This document shows positions 8,339-17,261 of a stretch of 64,000 bases of DNA, one piece after another. Position 1 is the stretch's first letter. Every line of letters starts with the position of its first letter. This DNA is from Stieleria bergensis (GTDB lineage: Bacteria > Planctomycetota > Planctomycetia > Pirellulales > Pirellulaceae), in assembly GCA_007745635.1 (NCBI GenBank), contig CP036272.1:2599266-2663265 (forward strand). Reading direction: 5' to 3'. Under the pieces are notes generated by a model. It had not been told where the DNA came from. It saw nothing but the letters and a program-made list of their open reading frames with translations, and searched no databases. The position numbers were made by a program, and so were the translations under genes.

Positions 8339-11300
8339 TCATTCCTTTTCTGCGCCTGCTGCCGCTTCGGCGACATGGTTGAGAATCTTGACGAACGAGG
8401 CTCCCGGGTTGGGCATGTCAGGATCGAGGCGGCGTTTTTCTTTCCAGAGCTGACCGACTCGGACGCGTTGTTCGGGTTTGAGCTCGGCCATGATGCGATC
8501 GACATAGCGCTGATGGTTGAATCCGTCATAGGCTTTGGGAAGAGAGTTTCTGTCGATGCGTGCCAGGAGCTTCGCGGTATCGGTGTCCGCTGCGCCGGGG
8601 GCAGGCCGTTGCGGTGGATTTTCTTGCGACTTCTTCGCAGCGGTCTGTGCCTCAGGTGCGGGCCATTGGGGAGCATCCGCCATGACGCTTCGGTAGATAG
8701 TCGCGGCTTGCTTTTTCAAGCGGGCGGCGAGTACGGGCCGCTCTTTCGCAATGTCGTTTTGCTGACCGAGATCTTTGGAGAGGTCATACAGTCCGACACG
8801 ACCAAGTCCACTCTTTTTCAGCTCCGGGATCCAGGACTCCTGGAAATAGAACAATCTCCGGTGTTGATCCCTTAGTCGATTGGCTTCGGGATTGGCGAAT
8901 CTTCCGTTGAACATTCGAGAGCGAAGATCCATTCCGCCCAGCTCTTTCTCAAGATCGTCGCCAAGGACTTCTTTGACTTGCTCCATGAGTCGATTGGCAG
9001 TTTTAAAGTCGATCGGCGATTTCGCAGTGCTGGAAGCGAAAAGTGTATGGTCACCCACTCTCATGACCATGTTTGTTCCAGCGATCCAAAACAGGGGCTG
9101 ATGCCTCTTGAAGGAACCGGAGCGAGTGAGCAACGGTGCGAGGTCGGAGCCGTCGAGATGCACGCCCTTGGGTTTGTCGATGCCGATCAGACCACACAGC
9201 GTGGGGAGAAGATCAACGACTCCAGCCGGTTCCTTCTCGACGCGTCCGCCAGGGATCCCGTCTTTCCAATAGAAGATGCCCGGAACGCGATGCCCGCCTT
9301 CGAAAAGTGCCCCCTTCTTGCCACGCAGTTCACCGTTTCGCTCTTGCAGGTAACTGCCGTTGTCGGAAGAGTAGATGATGATGGTGTTGTTTAGCTCACC
9401 GAGTTTTTCAAGCTTAGCGACGAGGCGTCCGATGGCTCGATCGGTATTGTCGATGGTGCCACTGTAGATTGCTTCCCGTTCGTTCAGCCCGCCATACTGT
9501 GAAACGATCTCGTCGGGCGCCGCGATCGGGTCATGGGGTTCATTGAACCAGAGATTAAGGAAGAAGGGTTCGTTGTCGGCGCGCTTTTGATCGAGCCAGG
9601 TAAGCGCCTCGTCGACCACGATCTGACAGGAATAGCCTTTGATGGTTCCAACTCGCTTTCCATTGCGCAGAAAGTTGGTCGGGTCTTTGTGGCTTGGCCC
9701 CGGGCCGTTGACGACGGCGAACCAGTCGTCAAAGCCGTGATCGGCCGGAGTGGGGTTCTCGCGATTCTGCACGGGCATGCCGAGGTGCCACTTACCGAAA
9801 TGAGCGGTGGCATAGCCGTTTTCCTTAAGCATTTCGGCGATCGTCGTTTCGCTCTCCAGGAGGTGCATCCGGTGAAAACGCTCGTCGAGGACGGAGTAGA
9901 CTCCGGTGCGGCAGTGTTGGCGGCCCGTCAGAAAGGTCGCCCGCGACGGAGAGCAGGTAGGCGCTCCCGAGTGGAAATCGGTGAAACGCACGCCACCGGC
10001 AGCCAACTGATCGAGGACAGGGGTCTTGACGGGACCGTCGTAGCAGCCGATGTCGCGGTAGCCAAGATCGTCAGCGTAGAGTGTGACGACATTGGGACGT
10101 TTCTTCGTTTGGTTCTTTGTCGACACATGTCCCCGATAGTGAGGCGCGTTCGTGGTGGGGAGCGATTGTTTTAATTCGGCCTTGGTCGAGAGGTACGACG
10201 GGTCATCAGCGAGGTTCTTGCGTTGAAGTGGATCGGCGTTGACGTCGTAAAGTTCTTCGCCACCGTCGCTGTAGTGGATGTAGTGAAACTCGCGTGAGCG
10301 AACAGCGTGGTTAGTGCCCAGCCAGTGGGGCGAGTGCGTGATGATTGCTGGATAAGGCCAATCAACGCTAGGGTCGTTGACAAGCGGTGCGAAGCTGCGA
10401 CCGTCGAGTTGTTCATTCTCCGGTAATCCGCATAAGTCGATTAATGTTGGATACAGATCGACCAGACTGACCGGGCTCTTGCAGATCAGACCATTGGCCG
10501 CAGTGCCGGTCGGCATTGTTCCCGGCGCAGCGATGAGAAGTGGTGTGCGCGTCGTCTGTTCCCAGAGCGCCGACTTAGCGATCTTCTTTTCGCCGACGTC
10601 GTAGCCGTGATCACCCCAAAGGACAACGATGGTGTTGTCGCGATAACGACTTTTTTCCAATGCGTCGAGAACATGACCGACGCAGGCATCAGCGAACGAG
10701 TCCGCGGCCAGGCAGCCCTGGACAGCTTCCTTCCATTTGCCGCTTTCACGAATGTGCTTGATGTGACGTTCGCCCATCCGCCGGCCAATCGCTGGAATGT
10801 CATCGAAATCGTCTGCCTTGTAGGGCGGAAGTTCGATGTCTTCGAGTGGATGCATGTCGAAGAATTTCTTTGGGGCATACCATGGCAGGTGAGGCAAGTA
10901 GATGCCACAGCCAAGGAAGAAGGGCTTGTCGTGATCACGCTGTAAAAACTGTGCGGCGCCTTCTGCGGTCTTCCAATCCGGATTGGCCTCGATCGCGTGA
11001 TCGGTCGGTCCCCAGTCAATCAGTCGGGCGAGGATGGGATTGGATTCGAACTTGGGGCGCAAGCCGTGCTTGTAGCGTTCGCTCTGAGCGGGCGGTAGGG
11101 TGCCCGTTCGCGTGGAATAAACATGATCCCAGGCCGCGGCATCGGAGAATTTTCCGTGCGTCTGATGGTACAGCTTGCCGCCGCCCCAGGCGACATAACC
11201 ATGCTTGCGGAAATATTGTGGGAGCGTCACCCAATCCTGGTACTGCGGCATCTCGCGAAACCAGTTCAGATTGCCGTAGATACCGGTTGTTGATGGTCTT

Positions 11301-11614
11301 AGTCCCATCATGATCGAGGTGCGTGAGGGGCTGCAAAGAGGAGCCGCGCAGTGGGCCTGATCGAAGAGAACCCCTCTGCCAGCAAGCTTGTCGATGTTCG
11401 GTGTCTTTGCCTGGGGATGTCCGCCGAGGCAGCCAACCCAGTCGTTCAAGTCATCGACGGCGATGAACAGAACGTTGGGGCGATTCATCGCGCTGTCGGC
11501 AACGCCTGGCTCGCTGGACGGCAAGAGAGTTGTAAGGAGTGCAAATGCCAAAACATTCATCAGTCGCTTGAACTGACGCGCGGTTGGATTGAGTTTCGTT
11601 GGAGTTAACTTCAT
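8339..11614 (-). CDS. Double sulfatase: two arylsulfatase domains plus C-terminal accessory domain
   Basis: 1091 residues from the ATG at 11614, which follows the upstream FecR stop by 16 bases; earlier in-frame starts would lie inside that gene. After an uncleaved or cleaved hydrophobic leader (about 17-40) comes an iduronate-2-sulfatase-like domain with PNVLFIAVDDLNDW and formylglycine motif CSPSR (C94), then a second complete sulfatase domain with PNVVTLYADDLGYRDIGCYD and CSPSR (C554). Both retain the early DD metal ligands and GDHG or SDNG blocks. Normal sulfatases are about 450-550 residues, so this is a true tandem fusion. The last 78 residues match a segment of the cytochrome at 2547-5033. 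Cys-to-formylglycine maturation would need an FGE or anSME enzyme encoded elsewhere. Role: desulfation of sulfated glycans, probably periplasmic. Confidence 0.88.
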   Translation of the reverse strand: MKLTPTKLNPTARQFKRLMNVLAFALLTTLLPSSEPGVADSAMNRPNVLFIAVDDLNDWVGCLGGHPQAKTPNIDKLAGRGVLFDQAHCAAPLCSPSRTSIMMGLRPSTTGIYGNLNWFREMPQYQDWVTLPQYFRKHGYVAWGGGKLYHQTHGKFSDAAAWDHVYSTRTGTLPPAQSERYKHGLRPKFESNPILARLIDWGPTDHAIEANPDWKTAEGAAQFLQRDHDKPFFLGCGIYLPHLPWYAPKKFFDMHPLEDIELPPYKADDFDDIPAIGRRMGERHIKHIRESGKWKEAVQGCLAADSFADACVGHVLDALEKSRYRDNTIVVLWGDHGYDVGEKKIAKSALWEQTTRTPLLIAAPGTMPTGTAANGLICKSPVSLVDLYPTLIDLCGLPENEQLDGRSFAPLVNDPSVDWPYPAIITHSPHWLGTNHAVRSREFHYIHYSDGGEELYDVNADPLQRKNLADDPSYLSTKAELKQSLPTTNAPHYRGHVSTKNQTKKRPNVVTLYADDLGYRDIGCYDGPVKTPVLDQLAAGGVRFTDFHSGAPTCSPSRATFLTGRQHCRTGVYSVLDERFHRMHLLESETTIAEMLKENGYATAHFGKWHLGMPVQNRENPTPADHGFDDWFAVVNGPGPSHKDPTNFLRNGKRVGTIKGYSCQIVVDEALTWLDQKRADNEPFFLNLWFNEPHDPIAAPDEIVSQYGGLNEREAIYSGTIDNTDRAIGRLVAKLEKLGELNNTIIIYSSDNGSYLQERNGELRGKKGALFEGGHRVPGIFYWKDGIPGGRVEKEPAGVVDLLPTLCGLIGIDKPKGVHLDGSDLAPLLTRSGSFKRHQPLFWIAGTNMVMRVGDHTLFASSTAKSPIDFKTANRLMEQVKEVLGDDLEKELGGMDLRSRMFNGRFANPEANRLRDQHRRLFYFQESWIPELKKSGLGRVGLYDLSKDLGQQNDIAKERPVLAARLKKQAATIYRSVMADAPQWPAPEAQTAAKKSQENPPQRPAPGAADTDTAKLLARIDRNSLPKAYDGFNHQRYVDRIMAELKPEQRVRVGQLWKEKRRLDPDMPNPGASFVKILNHVAEAAAGAEKE

Positions 11615-11630
11615 TTCTGTCGTAGACCTT

Positions 11631-13019
11631 TCACTCGGGTGGGAGCAATTCAACTTCGCTGACTTCAAGGCCACTCGGACTACCGGTGTGTGTAAACACC
11701 CAGACGCTACCGAGAACCAAATCGTCAGGCCTGACGGCTAAATCTTGTTCACGATCACGAACGCAGGGATCGAGTGTAAAGTCGCGGATGCGAAAGACGA
11801 CTTCGAACTCACCGTTCTCGTCGGGCTTGGACATCGGTTGTTTTTCAGCAAAGTCCCCGCGGAACTTCCCTGCGAATTCTCCAGCCGAATCGGAGACTGC
11901 GATGCCGAAATAAACCCGGGCCGGTTTATCCAGGCGACCGCGGACAACGAAGCGGGAATCCGGCCGGACAACCACCGGAGGATCGTTGCGACGGGAGACT
12001 GAAATTCCCAGCAGATGCAGCGTTGCGTTGGGGTTGTCCGGCGGGACAAGGGGGATCGCTTTTTGAACAGCCGCCCTGCCCTGCATCGCTGGCAACCACT
12101 TCCCATAGCTTCCGGGCTTCAAGTGAAGTTGGCTGTTCCAATGATCGACGGACTCAGGAAGCGACTGTAGGGACAGCTCGCCGCTTCCTTCGGCAATCAC
12201 GCGATGCTTTGCTGGAACGTCCACTTCGCGACCATCGCTCAGCCGCTTCATCCGAACTTTGCCTTCGGTAACGTTCAGCATGGTCGAGGCCAGATTCGCT
12301 TTGACGTCGAATTGCGTTCCCAGGATTTTGAGCAACGTAGACGGCGTGTGGATCAACATGGGTTTGCCGTTGGGTTGCGGCATGACATTGGCTGAAAAGG
12401 TGCCTTCTCTTAGCCGTAGTTCTTTCTGCCCAAGGTCGGCGAATGTTAGCATTGACGTGCCCGAGATCATCACCGTCGAACCGTCGTTGAACTGAAGTTC
12501 GAACCATGAGTCGGGCGCCATGCCTTCAATCGTACCGCCTGCGAGTTCCTCGCCGACTTTTAGTTCGCGAACGATTTGTCCGCGGTCGCCGGTCCAGATC
12601 AGCGATCCGCTCAAGCCGGTGATCCGGGCAATGGACATGTCCGAAGCCCGAGGGGCTGTGGCAACGTCGGTTTCAGGAGTCCCGGTTTGTGGAGAAGCCA
12701 ACTGGTAGATCAAGCCTGCTGAAAGCGCCATGATCACGACGGCGGCGATCGCCAGCATCGGCCTCAACACGGATGGCTTGGAGGCCCACTGGCCATCCGC
12801 TGTTTGTTGCACAGCCAGGACGTTCGCATCGTGGGATGACTGGCTGCTCTCGCGCAAAGCCTCCGCGAATTCGGTATCCCACTGTGCATGCTGAACGAAG
12901 TCCTGCCGCGCGTCGGCATTGCTGTCGAGCAGTTCCGCAAGACCCTCTTTTTCGGATTCGTTCAATTCGCCACGCAAGTGACGATCAATGAACTCATCCC
13001 AATGATTCTTGTCGTTCAC
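11631..13019 (-). CDS. FecR-family anti-sigma-like regulator
   Basis: 462 residues. The GTG at 13019 is chosen as start: it overlaps the sigma-factor stop by 4 bases (GTGA) and has AAGGGA nine bases upstream. An N-terminal zinc-free anti-sigma-like helical region (ELNESEKEGLAELLDSNADARQDF) is followed by one membrane segment (about 90-110, LAIAAVVIMALSAGLIYQLA), then a FecR beta-domain with GQIVRELKVGEELAGG, FELQFNDGSTVMISG, LRLREGTFSANV and LLKILGTQFDV. The C-terminal half (about 300-462) is extracytoplasmic and unassigned. FecR proteins carry surface signals to a partner ECF sigma factor; here the partner is the gene immediately upstream. Confidence in the regulatory role comes from this coupling. 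Confidence 0.85.
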   Translation of the reverse strand: MNDKNHWDEFIDRHLRGELNESEKEGLAELLDSNADARQDFVQHAQWDTEFAEALRESSQSSHDANVLAVQQTADGQWASKPSVLRPMLAIAAVVIMALSAGLIYQLASPQTGTPETDVATAPRASDMSIARITGLSGSLIWTGDRGQIVRELKVGEELAGGTIEGMAPDSWFELQFNDGSTVMISGTSMLTFADLGQKELRLREGTFSANVMPQPNGKPMLIHTPSTLLKILGTQFDVKANLASTMLNVTEGKVRMKRLSDGREVDVPAKHRVIAEGSGELSLQSLPESVDHWNSQLHLKPGSYGKWLPAMQGRAAVQKAIPLVPPDNPNATLHLLGISVSRRNDPPVVVRPDSRFVVRGRLDKPARVYFGIAVSDSAGEFAGKFRGDFAEKQPMSKPDENGEFEVVFRIRDFTLDPCVRDREQDLAVRPDDLVLGSVWVFTHTGSPSGLEVSEVELLPPE

Positions 13020-13555
13020 TGTACTTCCCTTAAGCTGGTTTCCACGCACGAGCGGACTTGCTTCTTGAGCCGAAATAACGCCTTCCGCACCGCCTCAATC
13101 GTCATCCCGATTCGCTCGCCAATCTGCTGATAGCTCAGCTCGTCTGCGAACCGCGCTCGCAGCACGCCTTGGCCGCGCTCCGGCACCCGTTCCAAACAAC
13201 ACCGCAGTGCCTCTCGCCAAGACTCCACTTCGTCGTGTCGTCTGGCCGTTTGAAATTCATCGAAGGCGGCGTCAATCGCGTCGTCCAGCAGACGATCCGC
13301 CAGCGTTCGCTCTCGCTGCCGTCGTTGTTTGGCTCGCATCACTTCAATCCGCACGATTGAGCGGCACCAAGCGAGCATCGATGTCCCTTCCTGGAACTGG
13401 TCGTACTTCTTAACGACGACCAGCATTGCTTCCTGCACGACGTCGTCGGCAGTGGCGTAGTGACCGAGCAGTGAACGCGCGTAGGCGAGCAGTTCTGTGC
13501 GGCACTCCAATGCCGCTTTCAGCGCGCGGTATCTCTTGTCGTCAGCGTTATCCAT
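13016..13555 (-). CDS. ECF-type RNA polymerase sigma factor (planctomycete/Verrucomicrobia type)
   Basis: 179 residues, normal for an ECF sigma factor. Region 2 is visible as AYARSLLGHYATADDVVQEAM and MLAWCRSIVRIEVMRAKQRRQ; region 4 as LPERGQGVLRARFADELSYQQIGERIG-type helix-turn-helix (residues about 125-165) ending AVRKALFRLKKQVRSCVE. It directs RNA polymerase to a small regulon, presumably including its own locus. It is the first gene of the minus-strand array and is translationally coupled to the FecR-like regulator, so signal input is probably across the membrane. Confidence 0.9.
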   Translation of the reverse strand: MDNADDKRYRALKAALECRTELLAYARSLLGHYATADDVVQEAMLVVVKKYDQFQEGTSMLAWCRSIVRIEVMRAKQRRQRERTLADRLLDDAIDAAFDEFQTARRHDEVESWREALRCCLERVPERGQGVLRARFADELSYQQIGERIGMTIEAVRKALFRLKKQVRSCVETSLREVQ

Positions 13556-13873
13556 TCAAGTTGTGACCCGAAAGTCTTCTGCCAAGTTGTGGAAGCGTGT
13601 TGTTTCGAGCGGGCGCCGCAGAGATGTCGGCGCGTCGCGGCGGGTGGATTGGAAGAAACGTCGCCGGCCACCAACAATTGCATTTCGTTTTGGAGAAACC
13701 AGGCACAACGATCTTACGACGTCTATTTACCAGAGTTTCTTCGCAAGAATGGACAACCATTTGACGAGAATGGCAGGCTTTCCAGGACGTCTCGGACTAA
13801 GCGTCCACTGGCGGACTGACTTCATTGCGTTGTTCGGATTCGATCGATGCCGCCGCGCAAACGAATCACTCGA

Positions 13874-14075
13874 TTAGCGCGCGCCGCCACTTCGTCTTTC
13901 GTGAGTGATCAGGACAATGGTCTTCCCACCGGAAATCAGGGATTCAAAACATTCAAAGACTTTATCGGTGGTTTGTGAGTTCAGGTTTCCGGTCGCCTCA
14001 TCTGCGAGAACGAACGAAGGATATTCGACGAGGCTGCTGACCAGCGGGCAATTCTCGCACCTCGTGCGTTGGTGT
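13874..14075 (-). pseudogene. ABC transporter ATPase fragment (LolD/MacB-like), decayed
   Basis: On the minus strand a frame ending in TAA at 13874 reads LVEYPSFVLADEATGNLNSQ then GGKTIVLITHERRS. These are the Walker B, D-loop and H-loop of an exporter-type ATPase (normal form LLLADEPTGNLDS...THD). Upstream in another frame is ARIARWSAAS, the usual IARAL stretch after the signature motif, so there is a frameshift at about 14040. No Walker A or signature motif lies further upstream, and the frame stops soon after the H-loop. It is the tail of a dead gene. Confidence 0.7.
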
Positions 14076-14076
14076 C

Positions 14077-14099
14077 TTCGCCGATCACCGATCGGCGAA
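14077..14099. repeat. Perfect 10-bp inverted repeat
   Basis: TTCGCCGATC, three-base loop ACC, then GATCGGCGAA. It sits in the spacer beside the decayed ABC fragment. The plus-strand side is moderately T-rich, but no clean terminator tail is present, so its function is open. Confidence 0.55.
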
Positions 14100-14590
14100 T
14101 TTCCAGAGTTTTGTGTTTTTTTGCTATCTGACGTTGGTGATTCGGTATGGCGCGTGTACGGTTACCCTTGATCGGAAGTTGATTGAAGATCATATTTATT
14201 ACTACTTAAGTCACGAACGGACGAGAGTGATGGCCTGGGGCCGTGCACGTCGTGACGAGTGAAGCTTGTTGCCGCTGGCGAAATTCGCCGCTTACTGCAG
14301 TCCAACTGTCTCTAGACGAACAGGGCCGCAGCCGCGTCGCACGGAAGACGCATCTATTCTCGTGACATTCTTGTTCGTCACGAGTCTCAGCCACCATATC
14401 GGGCCTGCAGGCGACTGAATTCGCCTTTGCATTGGTTTTAGAAGGCCCATCAAACAATAGATCCAAGCGATTGTGAAGATCGCAGGTCCTCTATTTCGCT
14501 TTGGCGTGGCGATTCCCAAACGCAACTGAATCGATCGCATGAGGTTCAGACCCTACAAATTACATCAAACTTTTAGACCGAGTTGTCTAC

Positions 14591-15907
14591 GTGGAATCCT
14601 TTCAGAACCTTGACTTGTTCGCTCCGCTGGGGAAAGCCCTTGCGGAACTGGACTACCAAACTCCCACCCCGATTCAAGCCAAAACGATCCCGCCAGCGAT
14701 GGATGGCCTGGATATTCTCGGCTGTGCCAAAACGGGGACTGGGAAGACAGCCGCGTTTGCGTTGCCCGTTCTGGACTTCATTGGCAATGAACGGCCCAAG
14801 TGTTCGCCAAAGTTTCCAGCGGCACTCGTGCTGGCACCCACTCGCGAATTGGCAAGCCAAATCAGCGCGAACTTTGCTGAGTACGGAAAGCACATGCGTT
14901 TTCGTCAAGCAACCGTGTATGGCGGTGTTGGCAAAGCGAAGCAAGTTTCGGCGCTCCGCGCCGGCGTAGACGTGCTGATCGCCACACCGGGACGGCTGCT
15001 TGATCTGATGGATCAGGGCGATGTCAAGCTGGGCAAGGTTCAGATGTTCGTTCTGGACGAAGCTGATCGGATGCTCGACATGGGCTTCCGCCCTGCCCTG
15101 AAGAGAATCATTGCAGCATTGCCCGAAGAGCGTCAGTCGCTGTTCTTCTCAGCAACTCTGGCACCTGGAATTCGAAAGCTTGCCGCTGAATTGCTGTTCA
15201 ACCCGGTCTCGATCGATGTCAGTCCAAAGTCGACGGGTGTTGCCAAGATCGATCAGACGATTCGTATTGTTGATCGAAGCAAAAAATTCGATACGATCTG
15301 CACGGCACTTCGGGATGAAAAAGCCGAACGAGTGATCACGTTCACGCGGACCAAGCACGGTGCCAATGCTCTGGCAAAGAAGTTGGATCGGTCCGGTATC
15401 GGCGCTGTTGCAATTCATGGAAACAAGTCCCAGGCGGCGCGGGAAAAGGCGCTGCATGCCTTTCGCAACAACAAAGTCTCTGTGCTTGTCGCAACCGACG
15501 TTGCCGCACGTGGGATCGACATCGATGGTGTCACTCACGTCATCAACTACGACATGCCAGTTGATCCGGAAAGCTATGTGCATCGCGTCGGTCGGACCGG
15601 ACGAGCTGGGGCGTCGGGAATCGCAGTCTCCTATTGCACCTTGGACGAACGCGATAAACTGCTGGCAATCGAGGCGTTGATCGGCAAAGAATTAGCCATC
15701 ACGGATCCCGATTCGATCGGCTTTTCCAGGCACTCGAAATCAAACAACGCAGGCGGGAAATCAAACGGACCGCGCGGGAAGTCAAACGGCTCAGGCTCGA
15801 AATCAAGGTCCGGCGGCTTTTCCAATGGAAACAAAGGACGCGGGAAGTTCAAAAAGAACAAGAAGAAACGGCGACCCGAAGGTGCCTCCATGAACGGTCG
15901 TCCCTAA
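14591..15907 (+). CDS. DEAD-box ATP-dependent RNA helicase, RhlE-like
   Basis: 438 residues from a GTG at 14591. All helicase motifs are present: Q-motif (YQTPTPIQAKTIPPAMDG), Walker A AKTGTGKT, PTRELA, TPGR, DEAD (VLDEADRML), SAT, the ARGIDIDG and HRVGRTGRAG blocks. The C-terminal tail (about 375-438) is a low-complexity basic Gly/Ser/Asn/Lys region typical of RhlE-type proteins and likely to bind RNA. It unwinds RNA duplexes in ribosome assembly or mRNA decay. The next two genes are a small basic protein and a cold-shock protein on the same strand, pointing to a cold or RNA-structure response. A start a few codons away cannot be ruled out. Confidence 0.93.
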   Translation: MESFQNLDLFAPLGKALAELDYQTPTPIQAKTIPPAMDGLDILGCAKTGTGKTAAFALPVLDFIGNERPKCSPKFPAALVLAPTRELASQISANFAEYGKHMRFRQATVYGGVGKAKQVSALRAGVDVLIATPGRLLDLMDQGDVKLGKVQMFVLDEADRMLDMGFRPALKRIIAALPEERQSLFFSATLAPGIRKLAAELLFNPVSIDVSPKSTGVAKIDQTIRIVDRSKKFDTICTALRDEKAERVITFTRTKHGANALAKKLDRSGIGAVAIHGNKSQAAREKALHAFRNNKVSVLVATDVAARGIDIDGVTHVINYDMPVDPESYVHRVGRTGRAGASGIAVSYCTLDERDKLLAIEALIGKELAITDPDSIGFSRHSKSNNAGGKSNGPRGKSNGSGSKSRSGGFSNGNKGRGKFKKNKKKRRPEGASMNGRP

Positions 15908-15957
15908 AATCAATTCAGTAAACGACTCTGGCTGTACTCACTTCAAGGAGCAATGTT

Positions 15958-16161
15958 ATCGCGAAGAACCAAAACACATTCGCCAAGCGTCAACGTGAAA
16001 TGGAAAAGAAACGCAAGGCCGAGGAAAAGCGGCAGCGTCGAATCGACCGAAAGGTCGCAGGAACAGAGTCACCTAAGTTGGAAGAGAGCGACGAAGGCGA
16101 TCAAGAGGTGTCAGAGCAGACGCCTCAAGATCCAGGTAACGCTCCCGATGACCAGCTTTAA
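15958..16161 (+). CDS. Small highly charged protein with apparent ATC start
   Basis: A 67-residue frame reads (M)AKNQNTFAKRQREMEKKRK then continues basic, followed by an acidic tail ending PDDQL. It begins at an ATC codon. AAGGAG at 15945-15950 is placed seven bases before this ATC; the only nearby ATG (15953) is out of frame and just two bases after AAGGAG, and no ATG, GTG or TTG exists in frame upstream. Short proteins beginning MAK(S/N)Q-TF-K with a lysine/arginine/glutamate-rich body are, as I recall, common beside cold-shock genes in several phyla, which supports this frame. Function unknown; RNA binding is an inference from charge and neighbours. Confidence 0.65.
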   Translation: MAKNQNTFAKRQREMEKKRKAEEKRQRRIDRKVAGTESPKLEESDEGDQEVSEQTPQDPGNAPDDQL

Positions 16162-16174
16162 ACAAACGAACGAC

Positions 16175-16191
16175 TAGCCCATGTTGGGCTA
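16175..16191 (+). terminator. Small hairpin between the charged protein and cspA-like gene
   Basis: TAGCCCA, loop TGT, TGGGCTA: a 7-bp stem 13 bases after the preceding stop. No T-run follows, so it may be an attenuating or mRNA-stabilising structure in the cold-shock leader rather than a terminator. Confidence 0.3.
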
Positions 16192-16273
16192 ACAACAACC
16201 AGTGTGTCGGGTGTTCTTGGAAACGGTTTTCAATGAATACCCTCTCACCCAATCTCCATTAAGGAAGATCGAT

Positions 16274-16480
16274 ATGCAAGAAGGTACTATTAAGCGGCTT
16301 ACGGACAAAGGCTTCGGTTTCATCGCTCCTACGGGCGGCGACAACGATATGTTCTTTCACAGTTCGGCTGTAGAAGGCACGCACTTCAACGACCTGCGTG
16401 AAGGCCAAAAAGTGACGTACTCTGTTGGTCAAGGACCAAAGGGACCTCGCGCCGAGAACGTTCAGTTGGTAGGCAACTGA
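16274..16480 (+). CDS. Cold-shock domain protein (CspA family)
   Basis: 68 residues from the ATG at 16274, preceded by AGGA ten bases upstream; an earlier in-frame start would add an unrelated 24-residue tail. The single OB-fold cold-shock domain has RNP1-like KGFGFIAP and RNP2-like DMFFHSSAV, then VTYSVGQGPKGPRAENV. It binds single-stranded RNA/DNA and melts RNA secondary structure at low temperature. A leader of about 110 bases with a hairpin separates it from the upstream small gene; long leaders are typical of cold-shock genes. Location and order after a DEAD-box helicase suggest a shared role in RNA remodelling. Confidence 0.95.
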   Translation: MQEGTIKRLTDKGFGFIAPTGGDNDMFFHSSAVEGTHFNDLREGQKVTYSVGQGPKGPRAENVQLVGN

Positions 16481-17261
16481 TCTCCGGAAACGGACCTGTT
16501 GCAGGCGCGAGGTCAATGACGTCCGCCGCGCACTGAATGCCGCATAACGCTGACGCCATGTCTTTGGCCAGCGGAACGGGGCCGCCGATGTGGTGTGCTG
16601 ATTGACAACGGCAATTGTACGATTGCCGCTGTTCTCAGGACGCAGCCCATCGGTGTGTCTGACTTGTTGAGCGACTACCTTCGCCGGTTGCATCGCATCG
16701 ACCCCTCTTCTTTGGCTTCACCCTCTGGTGGCCAACACATGGGATCACTCAGATCTCTAACGACGATGCCTGAGCGACCAAGGGTCGGCAGCAGTTCGTT
16801 GAACTCCGTTTGATGGTCGCCTTGGAAAACTCCGTTTCCATACCGGTGACTCATGAACCCGCAAGAAATACACGGGCACTTGCTGCATGGAATCTGCTTG
16901 CGAGTTGCGAGGGCGGCGAATTCTGATCGCCAAAAGCTGTCCTCTGACTGAAAAAAATCTTCTCCGATTGACCTAACGTGTCACGGGGGACGCATACACT
17001 GCGAGCCTGATTTTGCGGCGGCAAAGGTGCGTGTTGCCCCAGCCGCTCTGTAGTTCAGACCCTCTAAAGTCCAGCCGCATCTGAAATTCAGCCCCGCAAA
17101 ATCCGGCCCCACTGATTCGGGCGCTTTGCAGCCGTTCGGCCGCGTGATTGCACTCGCAATCCAGCCGGCGATCGTGTTTGCGGTTTGCGTTGCCTCCGGC
17201 GGATGCGTTGGCAAATTCCTTTTTTTTGTTCGTTCGAATACCATCTTTCTGCGGATTCCAA
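16481..17261. other. Spacer with possible pentapeptide-repeat relic on minus strand
   Basis: No convincing gene. On the minus strand around 17055-17145 one frame reads ERLQS ARISG AGFCG AEFQM then LDFRG SELQS, five-residue units with L/I/F at the centre as in pentapeptide-repeat proteins. The open frame (16973-17287) overlaps the start of the next gene on the other strand and has no other support, so it is noted as a possible relic only. Confidence 0.3.

Noticed and set aside
14292-14540. 82-residue minus-strand frame with one hydrophobic stretch upstream of the helicase
   Set aside because: One membrane-like stretch is not enough; competing frame on the same strand, no start signal, no family.
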